Positions 33,408 through 41,867 of a stretch of 64,000 bases of DNA are shown piece after piece. Numbering within the stretch: position 1 is the first letter of the stretch; each line of letters begins with the position of its first letter. The translations under genes were made by a program, and so were the position numbers. This DNA comes from Haloarcula sp. CBA1129 (GTDB lineage: Archaea > Halobacteriota > Halobacteria > Halobacteriales > Haloarculaceae), in assembly GCF_008729015.1 (NCBI RefSeq), contig NZ_RKSM01000001.1, positions 2,294,001 to 2,358,000 of the forward strand, read 5' to 3'. Under the pieces are notes generated by a model. That model worked only from the letters and a program-made list of their open reading frames with translations. It made no database searches and had not been told where the DNA came from.

Positions 33408-33416
33408 CACACGAAA
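33408..33416 (+). repeat. Target-site duplication, right copy
   Basis: Second copy of cacacgaaa, directly next to the right inverted repeat. Confidence 0.75.
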
Positions 33417-33545
33417 GGCATATCACCTCCGCCGATGGCCGTTGTGACGTGCCGGTGTGCGGTTGTCGCCCTTTCTTTACGCACTGTGTTACCATGTCTG
33501 AGGCAAAGCGGCACGCCTTTAGGGGCGACTGTCAATTGGCGGAAT

Positions 33546-34808
33546 ATGGGCTACGATTACGACAAAGTGGAGGTTCCCGACGAGGGACAGCAGATTGAGG
33601 TCACGGAGGACGACGAACTCGACGTTCCGGAGAACCCGATCATCCCCATCATCCACGGGGACGGTATCGGGACGGACGTCGGTCCGACCGCACAGAAGGT
33701 GCTCGAAGCTGCTGCGAACGCCACCGGTCGTGACATCTCTTGGATGCGCGTCTACGCCGGTGAGTCCGCCCGCGACAAGTACGACGAGAATCTGCCCGAC
33801 GACACCGTCGAGGCCATCAAGGAGTTCAACGTCGCTATCAAGGGACCGCTGACGACGCCGGTCGGCGCTGGCTTCCGCTCGCTGAACGTCGCGCTCCGGA
33901 AGACGCTCGACCTCTACGCGAACGTCCGCCCGACATACCACATCGACGGTGTCCCGTCCCCCGTGAAAGACCCCGAGGAGATGGACATGGTCACGTTCCG
34001 GGAGAACACCGAAGATGTCTACGCCGGCATCGAGTGGGAGGCCGGCACCGACGAAGTCGAGGAGGTCAAGGAGTTCGTCGAGGACGAGATGAACTTCGAC
34101 GAGACCATCCACGACGGCCCGGTCGGCATCGGCGTCAAGCCGATCACCGAGTTCGGGACCAAGCGCCTCGTCCGCGAGGCCATCGACTACGCCCTCGAAG
34201 AGGACCGCGACAGCGTCACGCTGGTCCATAAGGGCAACATCATGAAGTTCACCGAAGGTGCCTTCCGCGACTGGGGCTACGAGGTCGCCGAAGAGGAGTA
34301 CGGCGAGCACGTCATCACCGAGGACGAGCTGTGGGACGAGTACGACGGCGAAGCGCCCGAGGACGCGCTCGTTGTCAACGACCGCATCGCCGACAACATG
34401 CTCCAGCAGCTCCTGACCCGTACCGACGAGTACGACGTCATCGCGACGATGAACCTCAACGGGGACTACATGTCCGACGCCGCCGGCGCACAGATCGGCG
34501 GGCTCGGCATCGCCCCCGGTGCGAACTTCGGCTCGGCCCGCTGTCTCGCAGAGCCGGTCCACGGCTCCGCCCCGAAGTACGCCGGCGAAGACAAGGTCAA
34601 CCCGACTGCGATGATTCTCTCCGGCCGCCTCATGCTCGAATACATGGGCTGGAAGGACGCTGGCGAACTGGTCCGCGACGCTGTCGAGGAGACCATCTCC
34701 TCGGGCAACGTCACCTACGACCTCGAACGCCAGATCGAGGGCGGCACGAAGCTCGCCACGAGCGAGTTCGCCGAGAAGGTCGTCGAGAATATAGAGAAGC
34801 TCGCATAA
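33546..34808 (+). CDS. icd: NADP-dependent isocitrate dehydrogenase
   Basis: This 420-residue enzyme oxidises isocitrate to 2-oxoglutarate in the citric acid cycle. The start is ATG 33546 (MGYDYDKVEVPDEGQ). Visible family features are IIPIIHGDGIGTDV near residue 35, the isocitrate-binding GPLTTPVGAGFRSLNVALRK with its phospho-serine-equivalent region, ENTEDVYAGIEW, the catalytic HKGNIMKFTEGAF, and the dehydrogenase signature around NLNGDYMSDAAGAQIGGLGI. The coenzyme is assigned from known haloarchaeal relatives. It has its own oligo-T terminator at 34838. Confidence 0.95.
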   Translation: MGYDYDKVEVPDEGQQIEVTEDDELDVPENPIIPIIHGDGIGTDVGPTAQKVLEAAANATGRDISWMRVYAGESARDKYDENLPDDTVEAIKEFNVAIKGPLTTPVGAGFRSLNVALRKTLDLYANVRPTYHIDGVPSPVKDPEEMDMVTFRENTEDVYAGIEWEAGTDEVEEVKEFVEDEMNFDETIHDGPVGIGVKPITEFGTKRLVREAIDYALEEDRDSVTLVHKGNIMKFTEGAFRDWGYEVAEEEYGEHVITEDELWDEYDGEAPEDALVVNDRIADNMLQQLLTRTDEYDVIATMNLNGDYMSDAAGAQIGGLGIAPGANFGSARCLAEPVHGSAPKYAGEDKVNPTAMILSGRLMLEYMGWKDAGELVRDAVEETISSGNVTYDLERQIEGGTKLATSEFAEKVVENIEKLA

Positions 34809-34837
34809 CCGAGTCACGCAGACTACCCGAACTCTAC

Positions 34838-34844
34838 TTTTTTT
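34838..34844 (+). terminator. Oligo-T terminator after icd
   Basis: A run of seven T follows the icd stop by 30 nt, the form typical of archaeal intrinsic termination. Confidence 0.5.
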
Positions 34845-34950
34845 ATCACGCCCCCAGTCCGAGACTGGCGAGACGGGCAGAGATACTGTCAGGAGAACGG
34901 AGCCGTAGCTCGGGAGTCGTTTTTTATGTAGGGATCCGGTTCGAGAAGCG

Positions 34951-35178
34951 TTACTCAGTCAGTGGAAGGACCACGCCGAACACGAGCGGCGCGAGGAGTC
35001 CGACGAGAATACCGATCAGTTCCATGTCGACCAGTAGCGTGTTGCCCCATGCTGGGAGTGTCCCAAGAACGGCACTTCCGGCTATCTCCCCCGCGATGCC
35101 GAGAAGGAACAGCCCAGCCCCAAGCATAAACCCGCGCTTTGCGAGTGTCGCGTAGTCCGCGTTCCAGTTTTGGCTCAT
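34951..35178 (-). CDS. Small membrane protein (two to three helices)
   Basis: From ATG 35178 the 75 residues begin MSQNWNADYATLAKRGF, then a helix (LGAGLFLLGIAGEIAG) and a second, ILVGLLAPLVFGVVLPLT. The short motif WNADYATLAKRGF recalls a widespread haloarchaeal micro-membrane family, though I cannot name it with confidence. It is divergent from another small membrane gene at 35260. Confidence 0.6.
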   Translation of the reverse strand: MSQNWNADYATLAKRGFMLGAGLFLLGIAGEIAGSAVLGTLPAWGNTLLVDMELIGILVGLLAPLVFGVVLPLTE

Positions 35179-35204
35179 ACAGGTCCGTTCTCGTGGGCCT
35201 ACTA

Positions 35205-35227
35205 AGCTCTCTCGGATCGAAAGAGCT
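35205..35227. promoter_or_regulatory. Small inverted repeat in a divergent promoter region
   Basis: agctct and agagct lie 11 nt apart between the two divergent micro-membrane genes. It may be an operator; the evidence is weak. Confidence 0.25.
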
Positions 35228-35259
35228 ACAAGCGCATTCACACTGATATCTGTGCATAC

Positions 35260-35484
35260 ATGGTCTCAGAATCGGTTCCAGAGGTATTCGAACTCCTGCT
35301 CTCGACACTTCTCGCGACCGGGCTAACTGTAGGGGGAGCACTCACCGAACAGGCCGCTCTCGCCGACCTGTCGGGCGGTGTCTCCGCGTTCGCTGCTTGG
35401 GAGGTGTACATCGGTCTGGTCCTTCTGTACACCGGCTATATGATCGCCTCACGCCGAGTCTTGCCTGCGCTCGGTGGCGCCTAA
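35260..35484 (+). CDS. Small membrane protein
   Basis: This 74-residue protein has two hydrophobic helices (about 11-32 and 46-66) separated by a short acidic loop (TEQAALADLSGG) and a basic end (SRRVLPALGG). No family was recognised. The frame is short but the amphipathic pattern and clean start support it. It is divergent from the gene at 34951. Confidence 0.5.
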   Translation: MVSESVPEVFELLLSTLLATGLTVGGALTEQAALADLSGGVSAFAAWEVYIGLVLLYTGYMIASRRVLPALGGA

Positions 35485-35507
35485 ATCTGTTCGCTACAGG
35501 CGGTCGG

Positions 35508-36305
35508 TTACTCCTGAAGCGACCGCTTGGTTGTATTTCCGACCCACTCCGGCTGTCTCACTGCCGTCGACCCGAGATTTCGCAGCCGCATAGTTTGCGT
35601 GACACGGACCTGCTGATCACTCCGTTCGGCATCGAAAGCCAGCCGAAGTGCTGAAACGGTACCATCGTGACGGACTCGGAGTCGGACGGAGACGTTGTGA
35701 GGGGCGCTCACGAACAGCGGTGTCCTGAGTCTGTCAGGGTTCGTGAAACGGGTGCCGACGAGGACGACGCCGCCATCGTTCCGGTCGACAACGGAGAGAT
35801 CGATAGCGTCCCCGATGCGAAGAACGGTCCGGCGCTTCGAGAGATCCGAGACCGGGCCGTCATCGCGAATGGGCCACTTGACACGGCGGGGTCGATCCGC
35901 CTGTTCGCCGTACCGGGCCGCGACGATAGAACCGTTGGTCCAGTAGTCAATGCGGGTGGTGAAAGCGTTCAGTTCCGTGCCGTTCTGGCGAAAGTGACCG
36001 GCGTAGGTCGTGTCGTTCGCCGCGACGTAGCGCGTGTGGTTGGACCACCGGAGTACCGTCCCGTTGCGGTCGGTGACCCATTCACGAGTGACTAGCGTGT
36101 AGTTCGTCGTTGCGAGCGTCCGTGCGTGGGCGCTGGCCAGCGTTGACGGCACCACTGCGCCGTCGCTCACCCCCGGCGGATACCCGACGCCGTCGGTCGG
36201 CACTGTTGCCGGCGTGACCGTCTTGGGACTGTCCTGCTGGACGATGCCCGAACACCCAGCGAGTACGAGCGCAAGCGTCACGACAGCAGCCACTGCCCGC
36301 ACCAT
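35508..36305 (-). CDS. Haloarchaeal lipoprotein (DUF7537-like)
   Basis: From ATG 36305 the product has 265 residues, with a lipobox in LALVLAGCSG (Cys at about residue 18), so it is lipid-anchored outside the membrane. The rest is beta-rich with motifs YTLVTREWVTDRNGTV, WTNGSIVAARYG and a repeated N-glycosylation pattern (NxT/S at many sites, e.g. NYT, NHT, NGT, NGS). This type of carrier-like fold resembles LolA/LppX-like lipid or ligand-binding proteins. The upstream residues to 36485 are not coding in character. Confidence 0.75.
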   Translation of the reverse strand: MVRAVAAVVTLALVLAGCSGIVQQDSPKTVTPATVPTDGVGYPPGVSDGAVVPSTLASAHARTLATTNYTLVTREWVTDRNGTVLRWSNHTRYVAANDTTYAGHFRQNGTELNAFTTRIDYWTNGSIVAARYGEQADRPRRVKWPIRDDGPVSDLSKRRTVLRIGDAIDLSVVDRNDGGVVLVGTRFTNPDRLRTPLFVSAPHNVSVRLRVRHDGTVSALRLAFDAERSDQQVRVTQTMRLRNLGSTAVRQPEWVGNTTKRSLQE

Positions 36306-36342
36306 TGGTTGCCATACGGTCGCAGGCCTCAAACAGTTGTGG

Positions 36343-36681
36343 TTAGTCCTCCCAGTCAGGGTTCCGTCTGGGCGGACTGAACACGTCAATCCCACGGACC
36401 GGTTCCTCGCCGTCGTTGCGCGCCTCGTGTGGTTCCTCGCTCGGGACGACGTATGAGTCTCCGGGTCCGATGACGTACTCTTCACCGTTGACGTGGAACG
36501 TGAAGGTCCCCTTCACAACGTAGCCAACCTGTTCGTGGTGGTGGCTGTGTTCCGGGACGGCCGCGCCGGGTTCGATGTGGAACTGCTGGACGCTCATCTG
36601 TTCTCCGACGGCCATCTGTGTCAGGTGGACGCCGTCGACTGCTTCGACTGTCTCACAGGCCGCCTGTGGTACTTCCTCCAT
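36343..36681 (-). CDS. Cupin-domain protein
   Basis: This 112-residue single cupin has motif 1 GAAVPEHSHHHEQVGYVVKG (His cluster, metal ligands) and motif 2 PGDSYVVPSEEPHEA (last His ligand). It probably binds a divalent metal and may act as a small dioxygenase, isomerase or sensor. No operon partner is evident; the flanking genes are the lipoprotein on the same strand and a divergent zinc-ribbon protein. Confidence 0.82.
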   Translation of the reverse strand: MEEVPQAACETVEAVDGVHLTQMAVGEQMSVQQFHIEPGAAVPEHSHHHEQVGYVVKGTFTFHVNGEEYVIGPGDSYVVPSEEPHEARNDGEEPVRGIDVFSPPRRNPDWED

Positions 36682-36776
36682 GCGCTGTGGTGTCGCACCC
36701 GGCCCACCTAAGCGTTCTCCGTTTCCAACAGTTCGCTGTCGGTGGATTCAGTACCGTCCGGCCCTGACAGAGAGGT

Positions 36777-37301
36777 ATGTACGCGGTCGTCGGGTGTAGC
36801 GATTGCAGCGCACTGTGGGTCACCGAGGGACGACCGGAGACGACCCAGTGTCCGCGGTGTGGCACGCGCCGCAAACACGAGAAGCGTCGGAAGTTCATCG
36901 AGACGGACGACGAGGCTCACGCCCGCGAGGTGCGGGCGTCGATGCTGGCGAACCGACAGGGGGAGGGTGACGCCTTCGCGGAGTTAGACTCCTACGCTGA
37001 GATGGAACGGCAGGTCGACGATGCGGGCGTGGACGACGAGACGTACCTCGAAGATTCGGGGGTCGACACCGAGGCCGTGTCGGCGGCCGCCGACCGCGCC
37101 GAACAGGGGGCGACGGGCGGATCGAGCCGCAAGGAGACGGTCACGAACGCGCTGCGGGAACTGGACGAACCGACCGAGGACGATGTCGTGGCTTACGCCG
37201 AGGACCGCGGCGTTCCGTCGTCGTACACCCGGCGAGCGCTCGAAAAGCTCGTCAGGGCCGGCGAGGTGTCCGAGAGTCGGGGGCACTACCGGCTGCTATG
37301 A
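36777..37301 (+). CDS. Haloarchaeal zinc-ribbon and winged-helix protein (DUF5817-like)
   Basis: This 174-residue protein begins with a zinc ribbon: Cys at VVGCSDCSALW and TQCPRCGTRRKHEKRRKF. A central acidic helical region follows, and the C-terminal 55 residues form a winged helix (TVTNALRELDEPTEDDVVAYAEDRGVPSSY). It looks like a transcription or replication accessory factor. The end overlaps the start of the next membrane gene by 4 nt, so the two are co-translated. Confidence 0.75.
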   Translation: MYAVVGCSDCSALWVTEGRPETTQCPRCGTRRKHEKRRKFIETDDEAHAREVRASMLANRQGEGDAFAELDSYAEMERQVDDAGVDDETYLEDSGVDTEAVSAAADRAEQGATGGSSRKETVTNALRELDEPTEDDVVAYAEDRGVPSSYTRRALEKLVRAGEVSESRGHYRLL

Positions 37302-37648
37302 CCGCCACACTGGACTTCGAGCCCGGGCCGATTGCCGTCGGGATTCTTGTCGGCCTCTCTGGCCTGCTGTTTCTGCTCACGCCGGTCGTCGAGCCGGTGG
37401 CGGTCGGCTCGTTGCGGGTGAGTACAGTCGCGCTCTCGGCGGTCGTCCTCACGCTCGGGTTCACACTGGGAACGGTCGTGTTCGCCCGGCGGGGCCAGCG
37501 ACTGTTCGCGATAGCCCACGGCGTCTTCGCCGTTGCGTGGGCGCTGTTGGTGCTCGGGCCGCTACTGGGCCGGGAGTGGCTCCTGCTGACTGGCGTGGTC
37601 GTACTCGTCGCAGGTGCCGGCTTCTTGGTGAGCCAGCGCCGGCAGTGA
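37298..37648 (+). CDS. Membrane protein coupled to the zinc-ribbon gene
   Basis: This 116-residue protein has four hydrophobic segments with short charged loops (FARRGQRLF, LGREW). The family is not recognised. The 4-nt overlap with the preceding DUF5817-like gene implies joint expression and possibly a joint role. It is convergent with hmgA. Confidence 0.65.
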   Translation: MTATLDFEPGPIAVGILVGLSGLLFLLTPVVEPVAVGSLRVSTVALSAVVLTLGFTLGTVVFARRGQRLFAIAHGVFAVAWALLVLGPLLGREWLLLTGVVVLVAGAGFLVSQRRQ

Positions 37649-37672
37649 TAGCGCACTGACCCGAAAACGACG

Positions 37673-38890
37673 CTACCGCCCGAGGTCGGCGTGTGCCGAG
37701 GAGAGGTGCCGAGACGAGAGCGCCGCGAGCAGGGAGAGTTCGCCGGCCAGCGCGCCGGCGGCGATGACCTCCGCGAGCGCGTCGGCATTGCTGCCGGCGG
37801 GGTCGCCGCCGCCGCCGTAGCCCAGCACGTCAAGCGCTTCAGACTGGGTTGGCAGGCCCGTCCCGCCACCGACGGTGCCGACCTCCAGCGATGCGATGGT
37901 GACGGAGGCGTACAAACCGTCCTCGCGGGCGTCGACCGTCGTGATGGCGTTGCTCCCCTCGACCACCTGCGCGATATCTTGGCCGAGCGCGAGGAAGGCG
38001 GCGGCGACGACGTTGGCGGCGTGGGCGTTGAACCCCAGCGCGCCGGCCTTCGCCGAGCCGACGAGGTTCTTGCGGGTGTTGGCCTCGACGATAGCGTCGG
38101 AGGTCGTATCGAGTCGTTCCTCGACCTGCTCGTGGGGGATGAGCACGTCCGCGGCGACGGTCCGACCGCGGCCCTCGACGGCGTTGATGGCGGCGGGCTT
38201 CTTATCCGAACAGAGGTTGCCCGACAGGGCGACAAGGTCGGCCGGCGTCTCGGACTCGATAACATCGCAGGCCGCCTCGGTCGCGATGGTGGCCATGTTC
38301 ATCCCCATCGCGTCCTTGGTGTCGTAGGAGAACCGGAGGAAGACGCTGTCGCCGACGACGTAGGGCGTCACGTCCTGCAGTTCGCCGTGGCTCGTCGTCG
38401 ATTCGGCGGCGTCGGCGAGATCGTCGACATGTTCGCGGACCCAAGCCGACACCTCGCCCGCCTCGGCCACGTCTTCGACGCGGAACACCGGCGCGCGGGT
38501 CATCCCGGATTTGAGGACGCGAGCCGTCGCACCGCCGGCGTTCCGAATCGTCGAGACGCCGCGGTTGACCGAGGCCAGCAGCGCGCCCTCGCTGGTCGCC
38601 AGCGGGAGGTGGTGGTCGCCCTCGGCGGCCCCGCCATCGACGGGTAGCGGGCCGACGACGCCCATCGGGACCTGTGCCGCGCCGATCATGTTCTCGATGT
38701 TGCTCTCGGCGTCGGCGGCGTCGAAGGTGTAGTCGCCGACAGCCGAGAGGTCCGCGTCGGTCTCCTCGGCCAGCAGGTGTCTGCGTGCCGCCGCCGCGGT
38801 GTCGGGGTCGGCGTGGTCTTCCAGTTCGTAGCGCCGCAACTCACCGTCACGAACGCGCTCTGCGAGCGCGACGACGTCGGAGTCGGTCAT
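37673..38890 (-). CDS. hmgA: 3-hydroxy-3-methylglutaryl-CoA reductase, class I
   Basis: This 405-residue enzyme reduces HMG-CoA to mevalonate, the committed step to archaeal ether lipids. Start ATG 38890 (MTDSDVVALAERVRDGELRRYELE). Catalytic features: the ENMIGAAQVPMGVVGPL substrate loop, Lys in the SGNLCSDKKPAAIN stretch, Asp in DTKDAMGMNMAT, and His near the C-terminus in SRHLSSAHADLGR. The length and the pairing DAMGMNMATIATE match class I. The frame open upstream to 39610 is antisense to the amidohydrolase. Confidence 0.95.
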   Translation of the reverse strand: MTDSDVVALAERVRDGELRRYELEDHADPDTAAAARRHLLAEETDADLSAVGDYTFDAADAESNIENMIGAAQVPMGVVGPLPVDGGAAEGDHHLPLATSEGALLASVNRGVSTIRNAGGATARVLKSGMTRAPVFRVEDVAEAGEVSAWVREHVDDLADAAESTTSHGELQDVTPYVVGDSVFLRFSYDTKDAMGMNMATIATEAACDVIESETPADLVALSGNLCSDKKPAAINAVEGRGRTVAADVLIPHEQVEERLDTTSDAIVEANTRKNLVGSAKAGALGFNAHAANVVAAAFLALGQDIAQVVEGSNAITTVDAREDGLYASVTIASLEVGTVGGGTGLPTQSEALDVLGYGGGGDPAGSNADALAEVIAAGALAGELSLLAALSSRHLSSAHADLGR

Positions 38891-38971
38891 ACTGACCGGT
38901 GTGGCTTCGGGACTCCTAACAGTTGCTCTTGGCAGGCCAAGCGTTTTGCAGTCGCCGTTCGGGGGTTCCGT

Positions 38972-40468
38972 ATGGTCGACCGCGTATTCACGAACTGTGA
39001 GGTCCGACCGCTGTCCGGCAGCGCCCCGGCGTCGGCGGTCGCAGTGACGAACGGAAGGGTCGCGGCCGTCGGAGACCCGGACGAACTCTCGACTGCAGGT
39101 GCCGAAACCGTCGACTGTCGGGGCGGCGTCCTGTTGCCCGGTTTCGTCGACGCGCACACGCATCTGGATATGGTCGGTCGGCGCGTTGTCGAAGCCGATC
39201 TCGCCGGAGCAGACGGCCCGGACGACTGCATCGGCCGACTGTTGGCGGCCGACGACGGCGAGGGTTGGATTCTGGGCTTTGGCTACGACGAGAGCGACTG
39301 GGACGGGGAGTTGCTGCGGGCGGCAACGCTGGACCGAGTGAGCACTGATCGGCCGGTCGCGGCCGCGCGCGAGGACATCCATACGGTGTCGGTGAACCAC
39401 GCCGCGCTGGACGTACTTGACTTGCCCGACGACGGCGTTCGGACCGAAGACGGCGCACCGACTGGCGTGCTCGTCGAGGAGGCCGCCGAAGCCGTCTTCG
39501 ACGCTATCGCGCCAGACCACACACAGACCCGAGAGTACCTGCTGGCCGCACAGGAAATGGCCCTCTCGAAGGGAATTACTGCGATACACGACATGGTGCG
39601 GCAGTCGCACGCCCCGCGGGTGTACCGCGACCTAGATAGCGAGGGGAAACTGGCCCTGCGGGTGCGGCTCAACTACTGGGTGGACCACCTCGATGCGATC
39701 AGAGAACTCGGGCTGGTGACGAACCACGGGAGCGACCGGGTCCGAACGGGCGCGATCAAGACCTACATCGACGGGTCGCTCGGGGCCGAAACCGCGCGGC
39801 TCCGGGAACCCTACGCGGACAGCGACAGCGTCGGCGAGTGGCGGACAGACCCTGATGCCCTCCGGGAACTGGTGTCGGCAGTCGACGACGCGGGCCTCCA
39901 GTTCGCCGCCCACGCCATCGGTGACGCGGCTATCGACGCGCTGCTTTCCGCCGTCGAGTCGGTCGACGCCGCGGACGAGCGACATCGCGTCGAACACGCC
40001 GAAGTCCTCACCGGCGATCTGGTAGAGCGACTGGCGGCGTCGCCGCTGGTCGTCTCGGCGCAGCCGAACTTCCACCGCTGGGCAGCCTCGGGCGGCCTGT
40101 ACGATGAGCGACTCGGCGAGCGCCGTGCGCTGACGAACCGGTTTCGCGACCTCGTGGATGCCGGCGCACAACTGGCCTTCGGGAGTGACTGTATGCCGCT
40201 GTCCCCGCTGTACGGAGTTCAGCAGGCAGTCACTGCGCCGGAACCGGGCCAGCGCCTGACGGTCGGCGAAGCACTTCGGGCGTACACCAGCGGTGCCGCG
40301 TACGCGGGCTTCGACGAGGACCGCATGGGCACAGTCACGCCGGGGTCGGTCGCGGACTTTACCGTGCTATCGGCCTCTCCGTGGGACGTACCGGTCGACG
40401 ATATCTCGGACATAACCGTCTCGCTGACTGTCAGCGACGGCGACATCGTGTTCGAATCCGGGCAGTAG
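38972..40468 (+). CDS. Metal-dependent amidohydrolase, YtcJ-like
   Basis: From ATG 38972 the product has 498 residues. It is an Amidohydrolase_3 family member with metal ligands HxH in GFVDAHTHLDMVG, further ligands in AHAIGDAAIDALL, and the late Asp in AFGSDCMPLSPLYG. YtcJ relatives act on exo-N-acyl or hydantoin-type bonds; the substrate is not known. It is divergent from hmgA (81 nt between starts). Confidence 0.85.
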   Translation: MVDRVFTNCEVRPLSGSAPASAVAVTNGRVAAVGDPDELSTAGAETVDCRGGVLLPGFVDAHTHLDMVGRRVVEADLAGADGPDDCIGRLLAADDGEGWILGFGYDESDWDGELLRAATLDRVSTDRPVAAAREDIHTVSVNHAALDVLDLPDDGVRTEDGAPTGVLVEEAAEAVFDAIAPDHTQTREYLLAAQEMALSKGITAIHDMVRQSHAPRVYRDLDSEGKLALRVRLNYWVDHLDAIRELGLVTNHGSDRVRTGAIKTYIDGSLGAETARLREPYADSDSVGEWRTDPDALRELVSAVDDAGLQFAAHAIGDAAIDALLSAVESVDAADERHRVEHAEVLTGDLVERLAASPLVVSAQPNFHRWAASGGLYDERLGERRALTNRFRDLVDAGAQLAFGSDCMPLSPLYGVQQAVTAPEPGQRLTVGEALRAYTSGAAYAGFDEDRMGTVTPGSVADFTVLSASPWDVPVDDISDITVSLTVSDGDIVFESGQ

Positions 40469-40560
40469 GGCTGACAGACAGCAGTATCGAAGCAGCACGT
40501 TTCCTGTTTCTCGGTAACAAATAACATAATTCGACAATCACCGATATAGAAGTAGTTAGA

Positions 40561-40680
40561 TCGCCAAAACCGGATACAAAAACCGATACGCCACCAACAC
40601 CGGAAACAGGACTAGGGTATCCACCAACAGCAGCGATACAATTTTTTCCGCCACCAACCCGCACCTTTGAAGATAAAATC
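40561..40680. promoter_or_regulatory. Four-unit 30-bp phased repeat array in the nadA promoter region
   Basis: Motif ccaccaac occurs at 40591, 40621 and 40651, each exactly 30 bp apart (three helical turns). A fourth, degenerate unit starts at 40561 (tcgccaaaaccggat, matching the ccaccaacaccggaa unit in 11 of 15 positions). The last unit overlaps the likely TATA (gataaaat, 40672-40679). Sites on one helix face at regular spacing are typical for cooperative binding of a regulator. Confidence 0.6.
40672..40679 (+). promoter_or_regulatory. TATA-like box of the nad operon
   Basis: gataaaat lies about 53 nt before GTG 40729. Transcription would then start near 40702, leaving a short leader of about 27 nt. 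It sits inside the last unit of the phased array. Confidence 0.4.
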
Positions 40681-40728
40681 TTTTCACGAAAGAGTTCCGA
40701 AGTGTGAGTACCCACAGGTGGATACATC

Positions 40729-41865
40729 GTGCCCGAAATGGAAACCGCCGCGTTCGAGACGGACCTCAGCCTCTTCAAGTACGACAACCTCGAGCAGCTC
40801 CCGCCGGAGTATCGGGATCTTGAGACAGCCGAACGGACCGAGCGCATCGAGAGCGCGCTCGACGAACTCGGCGACGACGTGGTCATTCTCGGCCACAACT
40901 ACCAGCGTCAGGAAATCGTCGAACACGCCGACTTCATCGGCGATTCCTACCAACTCTCCAAAGAAGCCGCCCAGTCCGACGCTGACTACGTAATCTTCGG
41001 CGGTGTGACGTTCATGGCCGAGTCGGCGGACATCATCACGGACGACGACCAGTCCGTGATTCTCCCGTCGATGGAGGCGTCCTGCCCGATGGCCGGGATG
41101 GCCGAAGCCCTGCAGGTCGACGCCGCGTGGGCGGAGTTGACCGCGGCGCTCGACGACGACGAAGAGATAATCCCCATCACGTACATGAACAGCTACGCCG
41201 ACCTGAAGGCGTTCTGTGCCGAGCAGGGCGGCCTCGTCTGTACGTCCTCCAACGCGCACAAGGCCTTCGAGTACGCCTTCGAAAAGGGCGACAAGGTCCT
41301 CTTTCTGCCCGATAAACACCTCGGCGAGAACACCGCCCACCGACTCGACATGGCCGACGAGACGGTCGAGTGGGACCCCTGGGATGCCGAGGGGACCGAC
41401 GCCGCCGAGGCCGTCGAAAACGACGTGATACTCTGGGAAGGGTACTGTCAGGTCCACGAGCGGTTCCGCGAACACCACATCGAGTCCATCCGTGAGGACC
41501 ACCCCGACGCGAACGTCATCGTCCATCCCGAGTGTCGCCGCGAGGTCGTCGAAGCCGCAGACGTGTCCGGCTCTACGTCGACCATCTGCGAGTCCGTTGC
41601 CGAGGCCGACCCCGGCGAGACGTGGGCTATCGGTACCGAGATTCACCTCACGCATCACCTTCAGCGGTGGCATCCCGAGGTGAACGTCGTGCCGCTGTGT
41701 GGCGACGCCTGCATGGACTGCAACGCGATGCGCCAGATCGACCCGAACTACCTCGCATGGGTGCTAGAGGAACTGGTCGAGGGCCGCGAGCGAAACGTCG
41801 TCGAGGTCGCGCCCGAGGAGAAGGAGCTGGCACAGGTCGCGATGGACCGGATGCTGGAGATCTAA
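40729..41865 (+). CDS. nadA: Quinolinate synthase
   Basis: This 378-residue enzyme condenses iminoaspartate (from NadB) with dihydroxyacetone phosphate to quinolinate and carries a [4Fe-4S] cluster. Motifs: VVILGHNYQRQEIVEHADFIGDSYQLSK near residue 50, EASCPMAGM and HPECRREV each with a cluster Cys, and CGDACMDCNAMR at the end. The start is GTG 40729; ATG 40738, three codons in, is an alternative. It is the first gene of a nadA-nadB-nadC operon whose promoter region holds the phased array. Confidence 0.95.
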   Translation: MPEMETAAFETDLSLFKYDNLEQLPPEYRDLETAERTERIESALDELGDDVVILGHNYQRQEIVEHADFIGDSYQLSKEAAQSDADYVIFGGVTFMAESADIITDDDQSVILPSMEASCPMAGMAEALQVDAAWAELTAALDDDEEIIPITYMNSYADLKAFCAEQGGLVCTSSNAHKAFEYAFEKGDKVLFLPDKHLGENTAHRLDMADETVEWDPWDAEGTDAAEAVENDVILWEGYCQVHERFREHHIESIREDHPDANVIVHPECRREVVEAADVSGSTSTICESVAEADPGETWAIGTEIHLTHHLQRWHPEVNVVPLCGDACMDCNAMRQIDPNYLAWVLEELVEGRERNVVEVAPEEKELAQVAMDRMLEI

Positions 41866-41867
41866 CA

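Noticed and set aside
33519..34817. 432-codon frame antisense to icd
   Set aside because: icd is certain from its motifs. Long antisense frames are common in high-GC DNA.
34920..34925. T-run as a terminator or promoter
   Set aside because: The run of six T is on the plus strand without a gene that ends or starts there in a proper position.
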